64,000 nucleotides of DNA from Gloeobacter kilaueensis JS1 (lineage in GTDB: Bacteria > Cyanobacteriota > Cyanobacteriia > Gloeobacterales > Gloeobacteraceae). Position 1 is the first letter of the stretch, and each line of letters begins with the position of its first letter. The notes below the pieces were generated by a model. The model saw nothing but the letters and a program-made list of their open reading frames with translations, did no database searches and was not told the DNA's origin. The translations under genes and the position numbers were made by a program. The DNA is taken from the NCBI RefSeq assembly GCF_000484535.1, contig NC_022600.1:2852001-2916000 (forward strand), given 5' to 3'. Shown piece by piece: positions 33,865 to 44,400 of this stretch.

Positions 33865-34146
33865 GGCGGAGGAAGAGAAGAAAGGAGGAGGCTGCTTGAC
33901 TCTCAATACCGTATCTCTTCTCCTCTGCCCGGCGGGGCAGGGGAGGAGAGCGGGGGGCAGGGGGGGTGTGGAGGGGTGGGGACCGTTTTAGCGATACCCA
34001 AAAAACAAAAGAACGCCCCCCTCCAAAGAATCTACTTCCCCCACTCCAGCCCAAAACCTGATGCTTATTTGGCTTCGTCTACTTAAGTTCTTGATTTCTG
34101 GCAGGAAGTTTTCGGCCTGGAGCAAGCTTCCGAGGAACTGGGTAGT
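33865..34146. repeat. G-rich low-complexity intergenic stretch
   Basis: Downstream of the transposase is a strongly purine-rich stretch with repeated GGGG runs around 33935-33990. It has a small hairpin CTGCCC-GGCG-GGGCAG and then a matching C-rich side near 34010-34020. It could form G-quadruplexes or be a dispersed cyanobacterial repeat. No gene is seen. Confidence 0.45.
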
Positions 34147-34920
34147 TCACAACCTTGTCCTGGCTCGACGAGCGAACACCTGTCCCGCAAACAGAAGCAG
34201 GCTGACAGCGCCGATCCAGAGGGTGGAGAGGGCGTTGATCTCTGGAGTAATGCTGAAGCGCACCATCGAGAAGATGCGCAGAGGCAGGGTGGTCGAGCCG
34301 GGACCGGCAGTAAAAAGGGCGACCACGTAGTCGTCCAGCGAGAGGGTAAAGGCGAGCAGGGCACCGGCCAGCACCCCCGGTCCGATGGCCGGTAGCGTCA
34401 CCCGCCAGAAGGTGGTGAGTTCTTTTGCTCCCAGATCCATCGCTGCCTCTTCGAGGGCAGGATCGTAGTCGGCGAGGCGGGCACGGACGGTAAGGGCGAC
34501 GAAGGGCGTGCAAAGAACGACGTGACCGGCAGCAATCGTCACCAGTCCGCTCGGCCAGCCCAGCCGGGAAAACCAGATCAACAAGGCGATACCGAGGACC
34601 ACGTCCGGCACGATGATCGCCGTGTACAGCAACAGTTCGGCGGGACGGACGGCCCGGTAGCGTTCGAGGGCGAGGGCGAGCAGGGTGCCCAGGATGGTCG
34701 AAAGTAGCGTCGCTGCTATGGCCACGATCAGCGAGTTGAAGGTGGCTTCCCGGAGACGCTCGTCGGCAAAGAGCACGCCGTACCAGCGCAGCGTAAAGCT
34801 CTGCCACTGCAGGTTGAGTTTCTGGCTGTTGAACGAAAAGACGACCAGCACCAGGATGGGCAGGTACAAGTAGGCAAAGACGAGGGCTGCCCAGAGTTTG
34901 AGCCAGAAGCTCCTTGCCAT
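34147..34920 (-). CDS. potC: ABC transporter permease, PotC-type
   Basis: This 257-residue inner-membrane permease has about six helices. The EAA loop is DLGAKELTTFWRVTLPAIGP, typical of spermidine/putrescine permeases. The start MARSFWLKLW at 34920 overlaps the stop of potB (ATGA). It is the last of three transporter genes, and no substrate-binding protein follows in the window. Confidence 0.88.
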   Translation of the reverse strand: MARSFWLKLWAALVFAYLYLPILVLVVFSFNSQKLNLQWQSFTLRWYGVLFADERLREATFNSLIVAIAATLLSTILGTLLALALERYRAVRPAELLLYTAIIVPDVVLGIALLIWFSRLGWPSGLVTIAAGHVVLCTPFVALTVRARLADYDPALEEAAMDLGAKELTTFWRVTLPAIGPGVLAGALLAFTLSLDDYVVALFTAGPGSTTLPLRIFSMVRFSITPEINALSTLWIGAVSLLLFAGQVFARRARTRL

Positions 34921-35765
34921 CAAAGAAGCGGCTCCCGTCCGGCAAAGCGCGAATAAAGAGCGAGCAGAACCAGGGTCAGCGCCACCAGCACCATTGCCGC
35001 CGCCGAGCCGAAGGGCCAATCGCGGGCGGTCAAAAACTGGTTGCGGATCAAGTTGCCCACCAGCAGGGTGCGGGCTCCCCCCAGCAGGTCCGGTACGGCG
35101 AACATGCCCATCGCCGGGACGAAGACGAGGATGCTGCCTGCGACGAGTCCCGGCAGGCCCAGCGGCAGAACGATCCGCCAGAAGACCTGGGACGGCTTTG
35201 CCCCCAGATCGGCGGCGGCGGCGATGAGCGCGGGGTCGATCTTTTCGAGGCTGGCGTAGAGGGGCAGGACCATGAAGGGCAAAAATTCGTAGATCATGCC
35301 GATGAGCACCGCCGTGGGGGTGTAAAGAACATCCAGCGAGGCGCGCCAGAGGCCAAGACCGGCAAGCAGGCTCTCAAGCAGCCCGCCGGTGCGCAAAATC
35401 AAGATCCAGGCGTAGATGCGGATCAAAAAATTGGTCCAAAAAGGCACCAGCAGAGCAAACAGGGCGATCTGGCGCAGGGTGCGGGGGGCGCGGGCCAGCC
35501 AGAAGGCGAGCGGATAGCCGATCAACACCGTGGCGGCGGTGGTGAGGGCGGCGATGGCGAGCGAATCGAGCCAGATCTTGAAGTAGAGCGGGTCGAAGAG
35601 CCGAACGTAGCTCTCAAAGTTCAAGCGCAGCAGAACGTCGCCGTAGGGGCCACGGCTGAGCACGCTCATCAGCGCAACGAGCAGCAGCGGGACAGCGAGA
35701 AAGACGAATAGATAAACAACCGCCGGAGCCGCAAGCAGCACACCCCTGGAGGCGGAGGACTTCAC
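34920..35765 (-). CDS. potB: ABC transporter permease, PotB-type
   Basis: This 281-residue permease has about six helices and an EAA loop at DLGAKPSQVFWRIVLPLGLP. The segment LVPFWTNFLIRIYAW is characteristic of PotB-like permeases. The GTG at 35765 overlaps the potA stop (GTGA), so I reject the longer in-frame start at 35801. Confidence 0.88.
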   Translation of the reverse strand: MKSSASRGVLLAAPAVVYLFVFLAVPLLLVALMSVLSRGPYGDVLLRLNFESYVRLFDPLYFKIWLDSLAIAALTTAATVLIGYPLAFWLARAPRTLRQIALFALLVPFWTNFLIRIYAWILILRTGGLLESLLAGLGLWRASLDVLYTPTAVLIGMIYEFLPFMVLPLYASLEKIDPALIAAAADLGAKPSQVFWRIVLPLGLPGLVAGSILVFVPAMGMFAVPDLLGGARTLLVGNLIRNQFLTARDWPFGSAAAMVLVALTLVLLALYSRFAGREPLL

Positions 35766-36867
35766 GGCGCGCTGTCCGGCAGGACGACCGTATCGCGCCA
35801 ATCGACCGCAAGCCGGCAGGACGTTCCCGGTGACAGGTTGCCAGTGTCGGCGCGATTTTGGAGCAGCACCCGCAGCTGCAGGCCGCCCTCTAAGGCCACC
35901 CGCTGCAGGGTCTGGGCACCGCTGTAGCTGGCTTCGAGCAGGGTTCCAGAAAACCAGTTGCCCGCACTGGGAGAGGCATCCACCGGCAGAAGCTGCAGTT
36001 TTTCTGGCCGGATCGAGACGGCCACCGGTGCGCCGGGGGCAAGGGGCACGGTGGCTACGCCGCGCAGTCGCCGGTTGAGGGCTGGGACGAAGATCGCGAC
36101 ACCGCCTGCGGCCTCCTCTGATTTGACTGTACCGGCAAGCCAGTTGGTCTCGCCCACGAACTCGGCAACGAAGCGGCTGGTGGGCCGCTCGTAGATTTCG
36201 CCTGCCCTTCCTACCTGGGCAATCTGGCCCTGGCAGATTACGGCGATCCGATCGGAGAGGCTCAAAGCTTCGTCTTGATCGTGGGTGACAAAGATAAACG
36301 TGATGCCCGTCTGCCGCTGCAGAGCCTTCAGTTCGGTGCGCAGTTGGCGGCGCAGTTGCAGGTCGAGGGCGCTCAGCGGTTCGTCGAGCAGCAGCACCGC
36401 CGGTCGCTTGGCGAGGGCACGGGCGAGGGCGACGCGCTGCTTCTGGCCGCCGGAGAGCTGGTCGGGGCGTCGGCTTGCGAGCTTTTCGAGCCTGACCAGT
36501 TCAAGGGTCTGCTCGACCCTGGAGCGCACCTCGCGGCGGTCGAGCCGCTCCATCTCAAGCCCAAAGGCGATGTTTTGATAGACGTTCAGGTGGGGAAAGA
36601 GCGCATAGCTTTGAAAGACGGTGTTTACGGGCCGGCGGTACGGGGGCACTCCGGCCATCGGCTCACCGAGGATGGCGATCGTGCCGCTGTCGGGTGCCTC
36701 AAAACCGGCAATCAGCCGCAGGAGCGTCGTCTTTCCGCAGCCGCTCGCTCCCAAAAAAGAAAAGAACTCCCCCGCCTGCACGCTCAGGCTCACCCCATCG
36801 ACGGCCCTGAGCCGGTTTCCAGCGGGGTCACAGAAGGACTTGACGATCCGATCGAGTTCGACGACGT

Positions 36868-36871
<4 letters not shown>
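35762..36871 (-). CDS. potA: ABC transporter ATP-binding protein, PotA-type
   Basis: This 369-residue ATPase has Walker A GASGCGKTTLL near residue 38, the ABC signature LSGGQKQRVALARAL, Walker B VLLLDEPLSALD, and a C-terminal TOBE-type regulatory domain (about 265-360). Its length and domain order match PotA/FbpC-type importers; polyamine or a small organic ion are the likely substrates. Its ATG overlaps the stop of the PP2C gene, an unusual coupling of a transporter to a phosphatase. Confidence 0.9.
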
Positions 36872-38244
<1,373 letters not shown>

Positions 38245-38248
38245 TGCC

Positions 38249-39220
38249 CTACTCTTCGACTTCGAACCGGAAACTCAACTTGTTGCCCTTGCCCAGAGCG
38301 ATCAGATCGCCGTGGTTGAGGCGGCGGCGAAAGCGGGTACCCGGTCGAATCAGCTCGCCGTTGAGGTAGGTACCGTTGCTGCTTCCGGCATCTTCGAGGG
38401 TGAAGGTGCCCTCGAGGTTCTGAATCGTGGCGTGGATGCGCGAGACGAACTCCGCCCCCGGCAGATGGGAGACGTCGATGTCCGGCGGGATCTCTTCGTT
38501 GGGTTTGCCGACATAGATGAGCGCTTGATCCGGCGGCAGTTCGAGCCGTTCGCTGCTGCCTGTGTGGACGAGGGCGGCGGCAGCAAGCTGCAGACGGGTG
38601 CCGGGGGAGCCGACGGCGGGCGAATTTGGGCGCGGTGGAGTTGGGACGGGACGCGGCGGCAGCGTGTTCTGCGCGGTGGGAGCGGGAGCAGCCGGTCCTG
38701 GCAGGGGGGCGCTGGGACGGGGCGGCGGCGATTCGACGATGGGCGGTGGGGCGGGGGGCGGAGCCTTGATCGCTGGTGGCGGTGGCGGCGGAGCCGGACG
38801 GGGCGGAGCCGGACGGGGCGGAGCCGGGGCAGGGGGAACCTTGGCCGCCGCAGGCGGAGGAGCCACAGGAGCGGCTGGTGGCGGAGGCGATGGAATAGCT
38901 GCCGGTGGAGCCGGTGGGGGCGGTGGCGGCGGAGCCGTCGCTGCTGCCGGAGCAGGGCGGGGCGGAGTAGGGGGTGGGGGCGGCGGAGGTGGTACAGGAG
39001 CACTCGCTACGGGCTGGGGCGGTACAGGAGCGCTCGCTGCTACCGGAGCCACTTTGGGCTCCACTTCGAGTTCGATGCCGCACTCGCCGCAGTACTGGCT
39101 GGGCAGAGGATTGATGCTGCCGCACTCGTAGCAGACAACGGCAACGGTGCTCTGGCAGCGCTGGCACTCCAGGGCGTTGTCGGGGTTGCTGTGCTCGCAC
39201 CGGGTACAGATGATCGGCAT
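38249..39220 (-). CDS. zinc-ribbon, Pro-rich, FHA-domain protein
   Basis: This 323-residue protein has two N-terminal Cys4-type ribbons (CTRC..CQRC and CYEC..CGEC, within residues 5-50) and a long Pro/Ala linker (about 55-225). Its C-terminal FHA domain (about 230-318) shows SRIHATI and DAGSSNGTYLNG, the phospho-Thr-binding loops. In type VI secretion, FHA proteins such as Fha1 gate assembly through phosphorylation. A similar role for this baseplate cluster is inference. It lies five bases from the Ig-domain gene. Confidence 0.9.
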   Translation of the reverse strand: MPIICTRCEHSNPDNALECQRCQSTVAVVCYECGSINPLPSQYCGECGIELEVEPKVAPVAASAPVPPQPVASAPVPPPPPPPPTPPRPAPAAATAPPPPPPPAPPAAIPSPPPPAAPVAPPPAAAKVPPAPAPPRPAPPRPAPPPPPPAIKAPPPAPPPIVESPPPRPSAPLPGPAAPAPTAQNTLPPRPVPTPPRPNSPAVGSPGTRLQLAAAALVHTGSSERLELPPDQALIYVGKPNEEIPPDIDVSHLPGAEFVSRIHATIQNLEGTFTLEDAGSSNGTYLNGELIRPGTRFRRRLNHGDLIALGKGNKLSFRFEVEE

Positions 39221-39224
39221 AGGG

Positions 39225-41276
39225 CTACTGGTTAGATGAGGGTGAAGAAAGCGGTTCGGCAGCGGGCTTCAGTCCGCCTGCGCCCCCCCCACGACCGGGT
39301 TTACCTCTGGCGGGTTTGCTCAGGGTGGCAGCGGTCGGGACCGACTGCGGCGGTGGCGGTGGGGTGGGATCGTACGTCTCGATTACGAAGCCACGGCTCA
39401 CGGTACCGGCCTTGTTGGTCGCCTGGAGGGTGATCGGTATCTGCTCACCCGCCCGCGTAAAGGGCGGCAGCGTCAGGGTGTACTTGGGCGGGAAGGTGCC
39501 GTAGGTTTCGATCTCGACGTTGACGTTGTCGCCTGTGATCTGCCACTTGAGTGTCACCTTATCGCCCGGATCCTTGGCGGTCTTGATCTTGAGGGAGACA
39601 TTGGCGGGTGCCGGTGTGCCGTTGAGGGTAAAACTTGAGATCAAGGGCTTGCGAATCGGGTCGGGCCGCTTCTGCGGCTTCGGCACGATCTGGATCAAGT
39701 CGGTCTGGGCGGCAACGGCGGCGGCGTCAGAATTTTTTTGCAACACTTTCATCTCGAAGACATAGTAACCGCCTTTGCGCGCATCGGTCTTCACGAATCG
39801 GCACTGCAACAAGTCGGGTTTTGTAAACCAGCCACCGCCGCCCAGCAACTGGCATTTGCCCTTGAGGTCGCTGGGCAGGTTGGTGATATCGTTCAGGCTG
39901 CCCTCGAAGGCAAATTCGAGGGGCTTGCTCACCGACTGTCCGTTACCGGCGCGGGGGTTGATCACGATCTTACGAATCTGGTCGGGATTGCGAATCTGCC
40001 AGTTGAGGGTGATCCGGTCGCCGTTCTGTTCGCGGTAGACGACGCTGTCGGCACCAAAACTTTCGACCCGTACCGGATCGGGGGTGCGGAAGAAGAACCA
40101 CCAGATGAGGTAGATGAGGCCCAGGATCACCGCCAGCACGATCAAGCCCGCCAGCAGCAGCTGCCACCAGGGGCGGGGCAGCCATTCGAGGGTCGCCTTG
40201 GGCATCTCCTTCGGTAGGGGCAACTCCTTGGCATCTTCGAGGTCGATCTTGAAGGGAATCTCAAACGGTTGACCGAAGAAGGGCCGCTGCCACCAGTTTT
40301 TGGGTTTGACCGTCAGATCGAGGCCAACGGTTTTGCCGGGCAACAACCGGATCTGCGAGGGTTTGCACTCGTAGATGGCGTACTCGTCCTCCTCGGTGCC
40401 TACCGCCCGGATATTCAGTTCGCGAATCACGTTGCCGTCGTTGGTGAGCAACACCTTGTAGCGCCCCGGTTTGCGGGTGACTTTGCCCAAAAGCGTCTCA
40501 ATCTCGGCGGCAATCTTATAAAAGGGCGGCAGCTGCAGGTAGACCAGATCGAGCAGTACCAGATCGGGGGTGTTGGCCGAGTAGACCCGGATCGTGGGCG
40601 AATAGCTGCCCGCCAGAGTGTCAGGGGGCGGCTGAAAAGACAGGGTGATGAGCCCCTTGGTGTTGGGGTTGAGGTCGAGGCCGTCCGGGCAGTCGATGAG
40701 GCCCGGCCCGCTCAGGCTCGGTACCTGATAGCGCACCGAGTACCAGTTGTCCTCGAGGTCGGGGCAGGTGAGCCGAAAGCGATCGACCCGATCGGAGCGG
40801 TTGTGGACCTGGATCTGGATGGGCTGGGGCTTGCCGGGCTTGAGAACGAGGGGCTGGCTGGAGGAGGTCTGGGGCTTGAGCGAAAAAGTCGGATCGCTGA
40901 CGCGCACGGCCTGCTGGTCGCGGGGCAGCAGTTGCAGCTGACGGGGCCGCTGCATGGGCGTGTCTTCGGGATAGTGCAGCGGGGCGTCGATGACGATGAC
41001 GTAGTCGTAGGTGCCCGGAAACGCCTGGGCGGGGATCGAAAAGCGGAAGGCGACCTCGCTGCTCTGCTTGGGATCGAGGGCGAGTCGCTGGCGGGGCGAG
41101 TCGCACCACTTGCGCAGCTCTTTTGAAGAGTCGTCGATAAAGACATCGATCACCGCGCTTTGATCGCCCTGGTTGCTCACGGTGATAAAAAGCTCGACCA
41201 CCTCGCCCGGCATACTGACCTGCGAACCGGGCGGGTTCATGATAAGCGCAATCGGACTCGGTCGCGTCTGAATCAC
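39225..41276 (-). CDS. membrane protein with Ig-like/COG1470-type domains
   Basis: This 683-residue protein has repeated beta-sandwich-like regions before and after one membrane helix (about residues 373-398, LLLAGLIVLAVILGLIYLIW), and ends in a Pro/Gly-rich tail. Early segments (GEVVELFITVSNQGDQSAVI) resemble the NPCBM-associated/COG1470 family. The GTG at 41276 overlaps the stop of the WD40 gene (GTGA); the long upstream frame is a shadow. It could anchor the machinery at a membrane. No enzyme motif is seen. Confidence 0.72.
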   Translation of the reverse strand: MIQTRPSPIALIMNPPGSQVSMPGEVVELFITVSNQGDQSAVIDVFIDDSSKELRKWCDSPRQRLALDPKQSSEVAFRFSIPAQAFPGTYDYVIVIDAPLHYPEDTPMQRPRQLQLLPRDQQAVRVSDPTFSLKPQTSSSQPLVLKPGKPQPIQIQVHNRSDRVDRFRLTCPDLEDNWYSVRYQVPSLSGPGLIDCPDGLDLNPNTKGLITLSFQPPPDTLAGSYSPTIRVYSANTPDLVLLDLVYLQLPPFYKIAAEIETLLGKVTRKPGRYKVLLTNDGNVIRELNIRAVGTEEDEYAIYECKPSQIRLLPGKTVGLDLTVKPKNWWQRPFFGQPFEIPFKIDLEDAKELPLPKEMPKATLEWLPRPWWQLLLAGLIVLAVILGLIYLIWWFFFRTPDPVRVESFGADSVVYREQNGDRITLNWQIRNPDQIRKIVINPRAGNGQSVSKPLEFAFEGSLNDITNLPSDLKGKCQLLGGGGWFTKPDLLQCRFVKTDARKGGYYVFEMKVLQKNSDAAAVAAQTDLIQIVPKPQKRPDPIRKPLISSFTLNGTPAPANVSLKIKTAKDPGDKVTLKWQITGDNVNVEIETYGTFPPKYTLTLPPFTRAGEQIPITLQATNKAGTVSRGFVIETYDPTPPPPPQSVPTAATLSKPARGKPGRGGGAGGLKPAAEPLSSPSSNQ

Positions 41277-43516
41277 GGCAGGCCCACCCGTCGCATCTGC
41301 ACTTGAAAATCGTCGCCGCCGCTTACGGTGATGAGCCCCTGGCGGTCGCGGCTCAGATCGACCGTGTTGATCTTTTTGGCGCGCTCCTCGACGGTGCGGC
41401 CCGCGATAAAGCGCGCGTCGCGCCCGCCTTTGGCTGTGATGTTCCAGAGGACGACTTTGTGATCGTCGCCGCCGCTCACCAGAAAGCGGCCATCGTCGCT
41501 GAAGGCGAGGGAGCGGACGGCGAAGCCGCCGTGGGCCACCCACTGATCGATCACCGGACAGGTGATATCGATGGGCACGTTGCTCGCAACCTTTGCTCCA
41601 GAATCGATGGCGACTGCCTGGGTCGGGTCTTTGCTGTCGGCCTGCACCCGGCTACCGAGGGCCACAGCCCCTTTGAAGGGCGCTTTTTTAGGGCTCGCGA
41701 CATCCGAGCACTGCGTGAGATCGTAGGTGGTGATGTTGCCCTGGGAATCGGCGGTGGCGAGAATATTCGGATTTTGGGAGGCGAGGGCGACGCTCCAGAT
41801 TACGTCGTTCTGGCCGCCGCGCGGCTGCAGGCGTCGGGGTCTGCTGTCGGGGGCATCGAGGTTCCAGAGCACCAGCCGCAAAAAGCGCCCGGCGCTAATC
41901 AAGGTGCGCTCGTCGCCGCTCAGTTCGAGCGCCTGCACCGTGTAGTCGAGTTTTTTGTCCAGCTCGAAGACGTGTCTGGGCCGGGTATCGTCGGAGAGCA
42001 GATCCCACATGACGACGATCCCGCTGCCGTGGCCGCTGAAGAGGTAGCGCGAATTGGCCGTAAAGGCCAGATCGAAGACGCGGTCGTTGAGTTCGGGCTG
42101 GTAGATGAGTTCGCGGCTCTTTTCACCGGTGGCGACATTCCAGATCTGCACCGCTCCATTTTCAAGACCGGCGGCCAGTTCGCTGTTGTTGCGGGGCATA
42201 AAGCGCAGGGCGCGCACAGGCTTGCCGGTATCGACCAGAACGCCCTCGTACTTGAGCGAACCGCTGCCCGGTTCGATGCTCCAGCTGCGGATCGTGCGGT
42301 CGTCGCTGGCGCTGAAGACCAATCGCGCATCGGAGCTGATGCGCACGGAATTGACCAGGTCGGTGTGGTAGGGCGGGTTGAAGTACTGATAGAGAGAAAT
42401 TGCCCCGAAACTGCCTGAGACGAAGAAAAAGCCAAACATCAGCAGCTGCAGCCACAGCGGCAGTTTGGGCAGGATGCGCAGCGTCAGCTTCTGTGCGGGC
42501 GGATCGGCGTTGCCCAGCCGGTCGTCTGCGAGGACCGCCACCGTCTCGAAGCGGTACGTCCACGGCAGACCAAACAGGGGCCGCTTTTTGAGGATCGCAA
42601 GCTTCAACTCGGTCGTGGTGGCGAGATTGAGGACACCTGGATCGGGGGTGAGTTGGTGGCCGCATCGGCTGGTGTCGCGGCCCTGCAGATCGACGGTGAC
42701 TTCCTGGCGGAGGTTGCTCGCGTTTTTGAATACCAAGGCAAAATTTGCGCTCTCCTCGCTCCAGTCGGGCCACCAGGCACCGCCTTTGGCGGGCAGTCGC
42801 TGCTGGGGCTCACTGCAGTTAAATTGCACAAAGCCAACCGGCAACACTTCGAGGCTGCCCTCGGCGCGGGCAGGCGGACCCGCCTGGGGGACGCCCTCGA
42901 CGCTGAAGGGATACTCCTGGCTGGGAGCCTGGCTCGGTCCTGGCGGCAGACACTGAAAGGTGGAGTCGAGCTGGGAACCGGCCTCGATGATAAAGCGGCG
43001 CTCGGTGCCCATGCTCATCCAGGTGCTGTCGATACCCACAAAGCGCAGCACCATGTCGAAGGGGCGCTGGCTCATGTTGCGCACGCGCACGGGAATATCG
43101 ACCGGGTTGCGCGGATAGGTCTGAAACTGGCGCACCGGCAACTCGATCGACAGCTGCGAGGGGCCGGAGCCCGGCTCGATGATCAGCCGCAACAGGTACT
43201 TGCGCTCTTCTTTGAGCTGGGGCGAGGTGATGAGCACCGTGACGTTGACGGCCCCGACAAATCCCGCGATCGGTGTATCGACGATCGTGATCTGGAACTG
43301 GGTCCGACCACCGGGGGGCTTGGCGGTCGAAACTTCTGGATGCAGCTGGTACCAGTTGGGGTTGCGACCGGACCCGGCGGCAAGCAATTCTAGTTTGAAA
43401 CCAGCAAACTGTTCACTGTCGTTGCTGACAGTCACTTCAAAGGTGACAGGCGGACCACCGGGCCGGTAGGTAACCGTCTGCTCCGAGAGGACAGCACTGA
43501 TCAGGCGTTTTTCCAT
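41273..43516 (-). CDS. Ig-like/WD40 membrane protein
   Basis: This 747-residue protein has N-terminal beta-rich Ig-like regions (about 1-345), one membrane helix (about 354-378), and a WD40 propeller (about 385-747). Repeated units include LVFSASDDRTIRSWS, GAVQIWNV, GIVVMWDL and FLVSGGDDHKVVLWN. WD40 propellers serve as interaction platforms. Together with the Ig-membrane gene that follows it looks like a membrane scaffold for the baseplate-type proteins encoded upstream. Confidence 0.82.
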   Translation of the reverse strand: MEKRLISAVLSEQTVTYRPGGPPVTFEVTVSNDSEQFAGFKLELLAAGSGRNPNWYQLHPEVSTAKPPGGRTQFQITIVDTPIAGFVGAVNVTVLITSPQLKEERKYLLRLIIEPGSGPSQLSIELPVRQFQTYPRNPVDIPVRVRNMSQRPFDMVLRFVGIDSTWMSMGTERRFIIEAGSQLDSTFQCLPPGPSQAPSQEYPFSVEGVPQAGPPARAEGSLEVLPVGFVQFNCSEPQQRLPAKGGAWWPDWSEESANFALVFKNASNLRQEVTVDLQGRDTSRCGHQLTPDPGVLNLATTTELKLAILKKRPLFGLPWTYRFETVAVLADDRLGNADPPAQKLTLRILPKLPLWLQLLMFGFFFVSGSFGAISLYQYFNPPYHTDLVNSVRISSDARLVFSASDDRTIRSWSIEPGSGSLKYEGVLVDTGKPVRALRFMPRNNSELAAGLENGAVQIWNVATGEKSRELIYQPELNDRVFDLAFTANSRYLFSGHGSGIVVMWDLLSDDTRPRHVFELDKKLDYTVQALELSGDERTLISAGRFLRLVLWNLDAPDSRPRRLQPRGGQNDVIWSVALASQNPNILATADSQGNITTYDLTQCSDVASPKKAPFKGAVALGSRVQADSKDPTQAVAIDSGAKVASNVPIDITCPVIDQWVAHGGFAVRSLAFSDDGRFLVSGGDDHKVVLWNITAKGGRDARFIAGRTVEERAKKINTVDLSRDRQGLITVSGGDDFQVQMRRVGLP

Positions 43517-43583
43517 ACAGAGTGTGCCCGGCTACCCCGCCCAGGCATGAGCGTGGCGCAATCTTACCCCCTGAGAGTGACCT

Positions 43584-44207
43584 CTACTGTCTTCTTTCAA
43601 AGAAACTTCTCGCACTGGAGTAGGCCACAGTCACCCACTGGTTGAGGGCGGCGGAGAACCAGTTCATGCCGCGCGCCTGCAATAGCTGCATCTCCTGAGC
43701 GGCCCGCTCCTCAGCTGCACTGCGCTTACCGGCTGGTCGGGCACCGATCCCAGGGATCTGCGGCAGATCGTTCATGCTCTTGCCAAAGATCTTGGCCCCG
43801 GAGGGAGCCTCCATCGGTCGGGGTGGACCGGCGGGGCGCTGCGGCATTCCTGGTCGCTGGGGAGCACCCGCCTGGGGCGCAACCGGCGCATTCGGGTTGG
43901 GGCGCGCTCCTGCCTGCGGAGGGTTGGGGCGCGCTGGTGCCCCGGCTTGAGGAGGGTTGGGACGCACTGGCGCACCGGGGCGCTGGGGGGCGCTCACCTG
44001 GGGCGGCGCAGCGGCAGCCATGCCGGGACGTTTGGGCAGTGGCGGCGGCTTGAAGCCGGGGCGGGCCCGGCTTGCTACCCCTTCGACGATCGCAGTTGCC
44101 CCTTTGTCGGGTCGGTGTGACTTGTTGAACGTTCCGCCGAACATCGTCTGCCGGAGGCCGTAGACGACTTGCTGAAGGTCGAGGATAGACTCGAAAAAGT
44201 TGGGCAT
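43584..44207 (-). CDS. Pro-rich protein with helical ends, unknown
   Basis: This 207-residue protein has a helical N-terminus (MPNFFESILDLQQVVYGLRQ), a middle region of repeated Pro/Gln/Ala/Gly units (PNPPQAGAP repeats, about 60-135) and a helical basic C-terminus. The start at 44207 has an AGAAGGAG site. The repeats resemble the Pro-rich tail of the tail-I-like gene nearby, which suggests shared binding partners. No known domain is recognised. Confidence 0.65.
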   Translation of the reverse strand: MPNFFESILDLQQVVYGLRQTMFGGTFNKSHRPDKGATAIVEGVASRARPGFKPPPLPKRPGMAAAAPPQVSAPQRPGAPVRPNPPQAGAPARPNPPQAGARPNPNAPVAPQAGAPQRPGMPQRPAGPPRPMEAPSGAKIFGKSMNDLPQIPGIGARPAGKRSAAEERAAQEMQLLQARGMNWFSAALNQWVTVAYSSARSFFERRQ

Positions 44208-44400
44208 GGTTGCTCCTTCTCCGGACCGGAGGGGACGGCAGGGCGCGTCCGCAAAGAATGTATGGCGGATCTGCCCCGCTATTATAGCCAGTTCTCCTGT
44301 ACCAGCCGGAATGCCACAGCACAACCGCACCGTCAGGACGCACGGGTCATAAAACTACTAGGGACGTTTTTGCAAGAATATGCAGCCGGGTCGGCAGGGG

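Noticed and set aside
41277-41543. N-terminal extension of the Ig membrane gene
   Set aside because: Arg-rich shadow of the WD40 gene; the GTG at 41276 overlaps the previous stop as elsewhere in this operon.
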